DNA of 51,273 bases from an uncultured Lachnospiraceae bacterium (lineage in GTDB: Bacteria; Bacillota; Clostridia; Lachnospirales; Lachnospiraceae), in contig CAJOFQ010000014.1 in the NCBI GenBank assembly GCA_905233955.1, positions 1-51,273 of the forward strand, written 5' to 3'. Shown here piece after piece: positions 43,332 through 50,503 of this stretch. The notes under the pieces are model-generated. The model was not told the DNA's origin, made no database searches, and saw only the letters and a list, made by a program, of their open reading frames with translations. The position numbers and the translations under genes are program-made. Every line of letters starts with the position of its first letter. The first letter of the stretch is position 1.

Positions 43332-44418
43332 TATATATAAGGGACAGATAGTTCCTCAGGAGGAGAACGCCCGAACCATCATTGATTCCAATGAGAGGAT
43401 GGATCAGATTTTTGAGGCTCACAGAGCCGAGCTTGAACGGCAGGCTATGCTTCGCAGAAGGCAGGCCATCGAGGATTTCTTTGATAATCTTGAGTTCAAT
43501 GATGAGGGTAAGCCTGTAATAAATTTTGACGACGAAGGGAATCCCATATTACCCTTAGACGAAGATGGTAATCCTCTTTTATATCTCCATTCTGATGGCA
43601 TGCTTCGGGAGGAGGAAGAGGAGATAATAGAAGAGGTGGAGGAAGAGCCCGAGGAAGAAGAACAGCCGCCGGAACCCGAGGAGCCTCCCATTAACAGAGA
43701 AGAGATTCTCGCGGAGATACAAAAGGAAGGCGATGAGATACTTGCCAATGCCAAGGCTGAGGCAGACAAGATTTTAGAGGAGGCTAATGCAGAGCTGGAA
43801 AGGCTCAAGGAAGAGATTCAAAGTCAGGCTATGCAGGAGGCCGAGGAGTTAAAGGAGCAGGCCAGGGAAGAAGGCAGGGCAAGCGGTCAGGAGGAAGGTT
43901 ACCAATCGGGATTTGAGCAGGGACAAGAGGAAGCTGCCCGAAAGGTAGAGGAAGAAAATGATGCCCGTATTGCCGAAATAGAAGCCGATTACAATAATAA
44001 AGTCGCTCAATTGGCCCAGGAGAACGAGCGGGACAGGGAGGACTTCCGCCAAAAAGAAGAAACCATGGAACGCCAGATGGCGGATGTTTTTTGTGATATT
44101 ATTGACAAGGTATTTGCGATTGAATTTTCTGACAAGAAAGAGATCATCCTGCACCTGGTGGATAATGTTATTACCAACACTCCCGGCAGTAAGGAGTACC
44201 TTATCAGGGTTAACGATGCTAATTTTGATATTGTTCATGAGAACAAGGCCTCTCTTATCGAAAAGATAGGATCAGGAGTGGAGCTGGACATCATAAAAGA
44301 CCCTCTTTTGTCAGTGGAGGAATGCCAGATAGAGACTGACGGCGGGGTGTACGATTGCGGTATGGATATACAGTTTTCCAACCTTATCAAGGATTTACGG
44401 GCGCTTAGTCTGGTATGA
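43324..44418 (+). CDS. fliH: Flagellar export ATPase regulator FliH, with an unusual acidic repeat region
   Basis: 364 residues. It forms the stalk that links FliI to the C-ring. Residues about 59-92 hold three imperfect DEGNPxxxLD-type repeats, 96-122 are almost all Glu and Pro, and 130-215 form a coiled coil with the GxxxG-type spacing of FliH (REEGRASGQEEGYQSGFEQGQEEA). The C-terminal domain ends about 364. TTG 43324 is preferred: GGAGGTGA (43308-43315) lies eight bases upstream, whereas the GTG at 43312 is inside that site. It is longer than most FliH proteins because of the N-terminal additions. Confidence 0.88.
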   Translation: MYSIYKGQIVPQEENARTIIDSNERMDQIFEAHRAELERQAMLRRRQAIEDFFDNLEFNDEGKPVINFDDEGNPILPLDEDGNPLLYLHSDGMLREEEEEIIEEVEEEPEEEEQPPEPEEPPINREEILAEIQKEGDEILANAKAEADKILEEANAELERLKEEIQSQAMQEAEELKEQAREEGRASGQEEGYQSGFEQGQEEAARKVEEENDARIAEIEADYNNKVAQLAQENERDREDFRQKEETMERQMADVFCDIIDKVFAIEFSDKKEIILHLVDNVITNTPGSKEYLIRVNDANFDIVHENKASLIEKIGSGVELDIIKDPLLSVEECQIETDGGVYDCGMDIQFSNLIKDLRALSLV

Positions 44419-44442
44419 TTAAAACACATATGGTATCATAGA

Positions 44443-44471
44443 TGGGTCAATGTATTTGACCCTTTTATCAT
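44443..44471 (+). repeat. Dispersed palindromic leader element, copy C (divergent)
   Basis: GGGTCAA (44444-44450), five-base loop, TTGACCC (44456-44462), then TTTTATCAT, eight bases before the fliI start codon. The arms share GGGTCAA/TTGACCC with copies A and B and the trailing ATCAT, but the inner A/T pairs differ. Confidence 0.5.
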
Positions 44472-44478
44472 GTAAGCT

Positions 44479-45792
44479 ATGAAGAGATTTGAAAGCAGGA
44501 AATACTATTCGGTACTAAATAAGACATATTTCAAGCATTTAGGCAAGGTATCCCAGGTAGTGGGAATATCTATTGAGTCCATTGGACCTGAGGCTAAGCT
44601 GGGGGATCTTTGTGAGATTATTATTAATGATCAGACCAGGCTCATGGCTGAGGTAGTAGGCTTTAAGGGCAAGAGGCTTATTTTGATGCCTTATGATTCT
44701 GCTGAGGGGGTTTCAGAGGGCGCGCTTGTAGAAAACACAGGCAGGGCTTTATCAATCCCTGTGGGAGATGCACTGCTGGGACATACACTTGATGGAATTG
44801 GCAGGCCTACGGATACCGACGAGGATCTTGGACTTACAGAGTACTATCCTGCCGAAGCGGATCCGCCTGATCCTATGGCAAGAGTGGTTATTTCCGAGCC
44901 TCTGCCACTGGGAGTAAAGGCAGTGGACGGGCTCTTAACTGTTGGCAAGGGTCAGCGTATCGGAATTTTCGCAGGATCAGGAGTTGGAAAGTCAACCCTT
45001 ATGGGTATGTTTGCCAGAAATACCAAGGCCGAGATCAATGTCATTGCACTAATTGGTGAGCGAGGTCGTGAGGTCAGGGAATTCGTAGAAAGAGACTTGG
45101 GTCCTGAGGGTATGAAGCGCTCTGTGGTGGTTATAGCCACTTCTGACAAGCCTGCATTGATCCGCAATAAGGCTGCCAAGACAGCTACAGCAATAGCGGA
45201 ATACTTTCGTGACAAGGGACGGGATGTGCTGTTGATGATGGATAATATGACCCGTTTTTCAATGGCACAAAGAGAGATTGGCCTGGCATCAGGCGAGCCT
45301 CCTGTTACCAGGGGCTATCCGCCAAGTGTGTATTCTGAGATGCCAAGACTATTAGAGAGAGCAGGCAATTCCGATAAGGGATCTATAACCGGTCTGTACG
45401 CTGTACTTGTGGATGGCGACGATTTTAATGAGCCCATTACCGATACTGCCAGGGGTATTCTGGACGGTCATATAATGCTTAACAGGGCTCTTGCTGCCAG
45501 GAATCACTATCCCGCAATTGATGTTATGGCAAGCATCTCCCGTGTTATGTCCGCTGTAGCAACCAAGGAGCATAAATTAGCAGCGGGCAAGCTTAAGAAT
45601 GTTATGGCGACCTATGCTGAGGCAGAGGATCTAATTAACATAGGTGCATACAAGGCAGGCTCCAATAAGAATATAGATTTTGCCGTCTCCAAGATTGATG
45701 ATGTCAATGATTTTCTGACACAGACTACAGAGGACAAATTCGAATTTGATGATACCATATCCCAGCTTCTGGCGATGTTTCCTCCGGGATAA
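44479..45792 (+). CDS. fliI: Flagellar protein export ATPase FliI
   Basis: 437 residues. It is an F1-beta-like hexameric ATPase that helps feed substrates to the export gate. Walker A is GSGVGKST in GQRIGIFAGSGVGKSTLMGMFAR; ALIGERGREVREFVERDLG and MMDNMTRFSMAQREIGLASGEPP are strongly diagnostic, and the C-terminus follows the family. The ATG at 44479 has no good ribosome binding site, and a palindrome ends just upstream, which is unusual for this operon. Confidence 0.96.
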   Translation: MKRFESRKYYSVLNKTYFKHLGKVSQVVGISIESIGPEAKLGDLCEIIINDQTRLMAEVVGFKGKRLILMPYDSAEGVSEGALVENTGRALSIPVGDALLGHTLDGIGRPTDTDEDLGLTEYYPAEADPPDPMARVVISEPLPLGVKAVDGLLTVGKGQRIGIFAGSGVGKSTLMGMFARNTKAEINVIALIGERGREVREFVERDLGPEGMKRSVVVIATSDKPALIRNKAAKTATAIAEYFRDKGRDVLLMMDNMTRFSMAQREIGLASGEPPVTRGYPPSVYSEMPRLLERAGNSDKGSITGLYAVLVDGDDFNEPITDTARGILDGHIMLNRALAARNHYPAIDVMASISRVMSAVATKEHKLAAGKLKNVMATYAEAEDLINIGAYKAGSNKNIDFAVSKIDDVNDFLTQTTEDKFEFDDTISQLLAMFPPG

Positions 45793-45828
45793 TCGCCGGT
45801 AATTATATTTGCTAACGAATATAGCAGC

Positions 45829-45916
45829 CGGTACACTACGATTAATGAACGCAATTAGAGCGATTGTAGCTGTTAGATGCGGCAGTTAATTGCGTTCATT
45901 AGTATAACCGTTTTTT
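45829..45916 (+). other. Long hairpin between fliI and fliJ with a 15-bp perfect inverted repeat
   Basis: TAATGAACGCAATTA (45843-45857) is perfectly complementary to TAATTGCGTTCATTA (45887-45901), loop 29 bases. Outside this stem, CGGT (45829-45832) can pair with ACCG (45907-45910), after which come six T residues. The whole could act as a terminator or a structured RNA. The sequence does not look like coding DNA; an open frame running through it is a chance extension of fliJ. It may reduce expression of the genes downstream. Confidence 0.65.
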
Positions 45917-45945
45917 CAGGTCTGCTAAAGCTCGAAAGGAATAAT

Positions 45946-46389
45946 ATGCCTCGTTTTCGATACAGGATGCAGAACATCCTTACATTGGATGAAAAATTAG
46001 AAGACCAGCAGAGGGCTGCTTTTGCGATGGCTAATTCCAGGCTTATGGAGGAGCAGAAGGTATTACAGGAGCTGCTGCTTCGCAAGGCAAACTATGAGCA
46101 GAGAGTCAAAGAATACGCTACAGGGGAAGTGGATATTCGTGAGATTCACCGTTGCAAGGAGGGAGTCAGGGTTACCGATATTCAGATTCGTACCCAGATG
46201 AATGAGATCCGCAGGGCCCAGAGAGCTGTAGATGTTGAACGGACCAAGCTGAATGAGGCAATGCAGGCGAGAAAGACCCAGGAGAAGCTCAAAGAAAAGG
46301 CATTTGACAGGTTTAGAGCCGAGATGGCAGCTGAGGAAAACAAGGTCACAGATGAGCTTATCAGCTACAAATACGGCAATAGAGTATAA
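45946..46389 (+). CDS. fliJ: Flagellar export chaperone FliJ
   Basis: 147 residues, almost entirely charged alpha-helix, as in FliJ coiled coils. The opening MPRFRYRMQNILTLDEKLEDQQRAAFAMANSRLMEEQKVLQEL is typical (FxFrlqxiLelk...). It escorts export substrates and contacts FliI. ATG 45946 is chosen over the upstream in-frame codons because AAAGGA precedes it and the length is then normal. Confidence 0.9.
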   Translation: MPRFRYRMQNILTLDEKLEDQQRAAFAMANSRLMEEQKVLQELLLRKANYEQRVKEYATGEVDIREIHRCKEGVRVTDIQIRTQMNEIRRAQRAVDVERTKLNEAMQARKTQEKLKEKAFDRFRAEMAAEENKVTDELISYKYGNRV

Positions 46390-46416
46390 AATACTGGCAG
46401 AAAACGGGAGCAGTTA

Positions 46417-47421
46417 ATGGCCAAGAAGGAGAAAAAGCCCAAGCTTACGAAGGAAGAAAAGCAGGCTCTAAAGGAACAGAAAAAGCAGGATAAGCTGGCT
46501 CAGAAGGAAGAGAGAAAAGAACAGAAAAAGCGCGAAAAGCAGGAGAAGCGCCTGGCAAAGTTGGAAGCTAAGGCAATAAAAAAGGGCAAGAAGTTTGATC
46601 CTAATGATCCAGAGCTGGAGGATGCCGAAGGGGGCACACTTCTCATTGCGATTGTGGCGTTTTTAATAATACTGGTGTGGTTAGGAATAGTGGCAGCCCT
46701 TATTAAGCTTGATGTAGGCGGATTGGGATCAACCATGTTCTATCCGCTGCTCAAGGATGTTCCTGTGATTAATCGTATTCTTCCGGGTATAGATGACGAG
46801 CTGGAGCGCCAGGCCGAAGAGCGTGCTAAGAAAAGGGCTGAAAGAAAAGCTCAAAAGGAAGCCGAGAAGGCGGCAAAGGAGGCTGCCAAGCTGGCTGCCG
46901 AGGGCGAGGAAGGCTATCAGTACGATTCTATGGAGGACGCTGTCAACAGGATCAAGCAGTTAGAAAAGAAGCTCCGCAAGCAGAGAACCCTGGCTAATGA
47001 CAGATTATCCCAGATCAACGACCTTCAGGAGCAGATTGCCCAGCTCCAGACATACAAGGATAATGTTGACGAATTTGAAAAAGAAAAAGAAAAATTTTAC
47101 GAAGAGGTTGTTTTTTCTGACGAAGCACCCGATATAAGTGCATATAGGGAATACTATGAGAGTATCGAACCGGATAATGCCGAGGAAATCTATCAGAAGG
47201 TAATAGAACAGCAGCAGGCTGATACGGCCATCAAGAATTACGCTACTACATATTCCACGATGGATGCTTCCGAAGCAGCGGCAATTTTCGATACTATGAA
47301 GGGCAACATGAAGCTTGTGGCAAGGATTCTGGATGCTATGAGTGTTCAGGACAGAAGTGCTATCTTAGCAGCTATGGACAATGAAAATGCTGCAAAGCTC
47401 ACCGAGCTGATGGAACCTTAG
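46417..47421 (+). CDS. MotE/YlxF-like protein with MgtE-N-type C-terminal domain
   Basis: 334 residues. Residues 1-60 are a Lys/Glu-rich cytoplasmic helix, a single membrane helix spans about 74-96, a coiled coil spans about 130-235, and the last 70 residues (MDASEAAAIFDTMKGNMKLVARILDAMSVQDRSAILAAMDNENAAKLTELME) match the helical MgtE_N domain. Genes of this shape between fliJ and fliK are common; in epsilonproteobacteria MotE is a stator chaperone, and in Bacillus the YlxF product is a counterpart. The N-terminal charged arm is longer than I would expect. A stator or basal-body role is inferred from position. Confidence 0.8.
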   Translation: MAKKEKKPKLTKEEKQALKEQKKQDKLAQKEERKEQKKREKQEKRLAKLEAKAIKKGKKFDPNDPELEDAEGGTLLIAIVAFLIILVWLGIVAALIKLDVGGLGSTMFYPLLKDVPVINRILPGIDDELERQAEERAKKRAERKAQKEAEKAAKEAAKLAAEGEEGYQYDSMEDAVNRIKQLEKKLRKQRTLANDRLSQINDLQEQIAQLQTYKDNVDEFEKEKEKFYEEVVFSDEAPDISAYREYYESIEPDNAEEIYQKVIEQQQADTAIKNYATTYSTMDASEAAAIFDTMKGNMKLVARILDAMSVQDRSAILAAMDNENAAKLTELMEP

Positions 47422-47442
47422 GTTTTCCTTACATATTTTCTA

Positions 47443-47539
47443 GCCATACGGACATGGCAGACACCCGACGCTAAGGATGGCATTTTCCGGGCATGGTCAA
47501 TACCCGTAATAAGGAGAATTAAGAAGGAGGAAATGCCAT
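47443..47539 (+). promoter_or_regulatory. Structured leader before fliK with direct repeats and a start-sequestering hairpin
   Basis: Two imperfect copies of a 27-28 base unit, GG(A/G)CATGG...ACCCG...TAAGGA, lie at 47450-47477 and 47489-47515. GCCAT/ATGGC forms a small hairpin at 47443-47458. ATGGCATTTTCC (47477-47488) can pair with GGAAATGCCAT (47529-47539), 11 pairs with one bulge, covering the end of the ribosome binding site and the start region of fliK. CGGG (47488-47491) can also pair with CCCG (47503-47506) or the earlier CCCG (47464-47467), so alternative folds exist. The ligand or factor, if any, is unknown. Confidence 0.5.
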
Positions 47540-49323
47540 TGACAGTGAGTGCAAAGATGATGATCAGCGTGCAGGCAAGCGTATCTGATGCAACAGGACA
47601 GGCATCGCAGCGGTCATCTGCCAGGGGTAAGGAAGCGTCCGTACCATTTCAGGATTTTATGAATCAGTCTATTGCTTCGCGGCAGCAGTTTTCGCAGTCT
47701 AACGGAATGAATGCCATGCAAGCATCTGATTTTTCACCGGAACAGACAAAAAATAATATAAATACAGTAGATGTAAGAACCAATCAGGATTTTTCCGGAG
47801 AGAACTCCAATGATTATATAAGTCAGGATTCCCCTAATCAGGATGATCAGACACTGCCGGAGGATATTGGGGACAAGGCAGCTAAGGTGATCGAAGATAT
47901 TTCAGACGGAATCGCTGAGAATGTTATGGAGGAGCTGGATATATCCGAGGAGGATCTTACAGAGGTAATGGAGACTCTTGGACTTACCTTCATGGATCTT
48001 CTCAATCCTCAAGCGCTTAACCAGGTAGTTGAGGCTGTTGAAGAGGTACTGCCTGATATGGAGCTTACTGCTGATGTTGATAGCATAGTTGCAGAGCTTA
48101 TACCCCAGAACGAGGCTCTTATCAGTGAAGCTCTCAGTGATAATGGAATATCGTTAGAGGAGTTTGGTGAGTTCTTTGAACAGGTAAACAGCGGCGAGAT
48201 AGAGCTTCCTGAAGAGATCATACAGCTTCTGCCGACAGCAGTTGAAGAAAACCCTGATGATCCAACAGGAATGATTCGAATGATAGTTGATAATCCGGCT
48301 GTCAATCAGGACAATAACATGGTTTATGTAACTGATGAGGATCCTGCTGTCCGTCAGACCTTTGATCCAATGGACAAGCCTGTTACCGTAATAAAAATTG
48401 ACGATGACCAGATGCCGCTTACACAGCAGACTTTAGCAGATAGCAGCAGCCTGGATAGCCTGGATCAGGATATAGATCCGGCAGATGACCTTATGGCTTT
48501 TGATGCCGATGCTATTGAGACAACAGTTATTGCTGAGGATGCTTCTGAGAATATAGTATCTGACGACATTGGTGCAAACACCATGAAAAACACAGGCGGA
48601 CAGGATGATATGATTTCTCGTCTTGCCAGTGAGATAGTTTCATCAGCTGCAGACAATGAAGATGAAAACGCAGGCCAGTCCTTCGGAGCCGGGGATGATC
48701 CAGCTTCCGGCGAGGCTGCGATGAATCGTATGAGTGCCGAAAGGAATCTCATGGCTGATGCGGCAGGTGCAGCAATAGGTCAGCAGACAACTACATTTGC
48801 AGAGAGCTTGGCTGAGGCACAGGCGCCTGTAAGTCCTTATTCGGCACAGCAGACGGCTGATATTATGAATCAGATTGTCAATCAGGCTTCGATGACAATC
48901 ACCGAGACCGTAACCCGTATGGAAATGGAGCTTAATCCCCAGCATCTGGGACGCATGATCATGCAGGTAGCCCAGCAGGAGGGAGTGGTTACAGCCAGAC
49001 TGATAGCACAGAATGAGAATGTAAGGGCTGCAATTGAGACCCAGATAGCTCAGCTAAGGGAGAATTTGGAGCAGAGAGGTATCCGTGTCGACGCTGTTGA
49101 GGTAACCGTAGGAACACACGAGTTTGAGCGAAATCTGGAAGAGGGAATGAATCAGCAGCAGTTTGAGGGTAATGAAGAAGAGCGTCGCGGCGACCAGAGA
49201 GCCAGAAATCGCAATCTTAACCGTGATGAACTGGATGAGCTTGCAGGAGATCTTACAGAAGAAGAGGAATTAGCGGCTCAGATCATGAGAGATAACGGCG
49301 GAACATTGGATTATACCGTTTGA
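47539..49323 (+). CDS. fliK: Flagellar hook-length control protein FliK
   Basis: About 594 residues. The C-terminal Flg_hook domain (about 455-560) is clear: TVTRMEMELNPQHLGRMIMQVAQQEGVVTARLIAQNENVRAAIETQIAQLRENLEQRGIRVDAVEVTVG. The long N-terminal ruler region is low-complexity, acidic and rich in Asn, Asp, Ser and Gln, as in other FliK proteins. TTG 47539 is preferred: the AAGGAGG at 47524-47530 is eight bases upstream, while ATG 47533 is only two bases away. Either start is possible if the leader hairpin matters. Confidence 0.92.
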   Translation: MTVSAKMMISVQASVSDATGQASQRSSARGKEASVPFQDFMNQSIASRQQFSQSNGMNAMQASDFSPEQTKNNINTVDVRTNQDFSGENSNDYISQDSPNQDDQTLPEDIGDKAAKVIEDISDGIAENVMEELDISEEDLTEVMETLGLTFMDLLNPQALNQVVEAVEEVLPDMELTADVDSIVAELIPQNEALISEALSDNGISLEEFGEFFEQVNSGEIELPEEIIQLLPTAVEENPDDPTGMIRMIVDNPAVNQDNNMVYVTDEDPAVRQTFDPMDKPVTVIKIDDDQMPLTQQTLADSSSLDSLDQDIDPADDLMAFDADAIETTVIAEDASENIVSDDIGANTMKNTGGQDDMISRLASEIVSSAADNEDENAGQSFGAGDDPASGEAAMNRMSAERNLMADAAGAAIGQQTTTFAESLAEAQAPVSPYSAQQTADIMNQIVNQASMTITETVTRMEMELNPQHLGRMIMQVAQQEGVVTARLIAQNENVRAAIETQIAQLRENLEQRGIRVDAVEVTVGTHEFERNLEEGMNQQQFEGNEEERRGDQRARNRNLNRDELDELAGDLTEEEELAAQIMRDNGGTLDYTV

Positions 49324-49353
49324 TATATCCGGACTTAACGAAAGGAGAAGCTT

Positions 49354-50439
49354 ATGTCATTGATTTTCCAACAGATCCAGAATGGACAGGTAGTTGGTAA
49401 TACCACAGCAGCTACGGCTGCAGACGGAGAAGCCAAGACCAAGTCCGCAATGAATGAAAATAAGGAGATGTTTCTGAAGCTTTTGGTGGCTGAGATGCAG
49501 TATCAGGATCCCATGGAGCCTAAGGACAATTCGGAATATGTCAAGGAATTATCCCAGTTTACTGAGGTCGAGTCATTAAACAGTATTAAGGACGAGATGG
49601 AGTTCATGTCTGCCAAGACTTTGGTAGGAAAATATGTATCCCTTGAGGATGAAGATGGCAAGACCACAGAGGGCAAGGTGGATTATGTTACTACATCCAA
49701 CGGCAAAAATTATGTATCTGTAGATGGAAACCTGTATGAGGTCTCAACGATAAAATCCATATCGGATTCCACTTATTTTGAAGATACTACCATGGCGGAT
49801 AATGTTGAGCAGCTTATTAGTATGCTGCCTGACGAGGCTCACCTGACTTTGCAGGATGCTGAAAAGATTGCTCAGGTCAGACAGGCTGTAGACGGAATGA
49901 CCCCTTCGGCTTACGCTTATCTGTCAGGAGATTCTCTTAAGAGGCTTTCGGCTCTGGAAGAAAAGATAGATCTTCTTACATCAAGGGCTGCATTATATGA
50001 GGCAGAGGATTCTCAGGAAGCCAAGGAGATCAGAGAAGAAGCCGAAGAGGAGGCAGTGGAAGAGATAACCGAGGAAGCAGAGGAAGAGGCCGAGCAGGCT
50101 ATTGAAGAGACTGACGGAATCGTTACCGCTGAGGAAGCAGTCACTGATGAAACCATCGTTGTAAACGAGGTTGCAGCCGAGGAAGTTGATGAAGCTGATA
50201 CAGATGAGGATGAGGAAGAGATTGACAAGGTTTCTGATGAGGAAGAAACTGTATCACAGGAAGAGGCACTAACAGAGGATGCCATTGTTGCAGCCGGAGA
50301 ATCGGAAGAAAGCGGCGAGACAGAGGATTCCGGTACAGACAGTAATGAGGGCGCTTCATCCCAGATAGCAGCAGATGGCGATGTTGAAGCTGAAGACGAT
50401 TATGAACCCGAAGAGATAGCTGTTGCAGAAGTAGCTTAA
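49354..50439 (+). CDS. flgD: Flagellar hook capping protein FlgD with a long acidic C-terminal tail
   Basis: 361 residues. The conserved N-terminal part has EMFLKLLVAEMQYQDPMEPKDNSEYVKELSQFTEVESLNSI (38-78), the FlgD core. VGKYVSLEDEDGKTTEGKVDYVTTSNGKNYVSVDGNLYEVSTI (91-133) resembles the beta part. Residues about 150-215 are helical. Residues 216-361 are nearly all Glu, Asp, Ala, Ser and Thr with only a few basic residues, about 145 residues beyond the folded part; typical FlgD proteins are roughly 140-250 in total. AAGGAGAAG precedes the ATG. The tail could be an export or hook-matrix feature, or a lineage-specific expansion. Confidence 0.9.
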   Translation: MSLIFQQIQNGQVVGNTTAATAADGEAKTKSAMNENKEMFLKLLVAEMQYQDPMEPKDNSEYVKELSQFTEVESLNSIKDEMEFMSAKTLVGKYVSLEDEDGKTTEGKVDYVTTSNGKNYVSVDGNLYEVSTIKSISDSTYFEDTTMADNVEQLISMLPDEAHLTLQDAEKIAQVRQAVDGMTPSAYAYLSGDSLKRLSALEEKIDLLTSRAALYEAEDSQEAKEIREEAEEEAVEEITEEAEEEAEQAIEETDGIVTAEEAVTDETIVVNEVAAEEVDEADTDEDEEEIDKVSDEEETVSQEEALTEDAIVAAGESEESGETEDSGTDSNEGASSQIAADGDVEAEDDYEPEEIAVAEVA

Positions 50440-50503
50440 GGAAATACTGATTAGTAATAAGCCGACCGTTTGCTTTACATTTTTAGAAGGAGGAATTTGC
50501 CTT

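Noticed and set aside
45877-45945. FliJ extension starting in the inverted repeat
   Set aside because: The encoded stretch is not FliJ-like, overlaps the hairpin, and ATG 45946 has its own ribosome binding site.
47443-47539. Cyclic di-GMP riboswitch before fliK, suggested by a GACGC...AAGG word
   Set aside because: The GEMM layout of a GNRA loop and receptor, paired stems and flanking GGUUACC-type segments is not present; only short words match.
50013-50285. 90-codon serine-rich minus-strand frame under the FlgD tail
   Set aside because: It is the mirror image of GA-rich acidic codons in flgD and is compositionally trivial.
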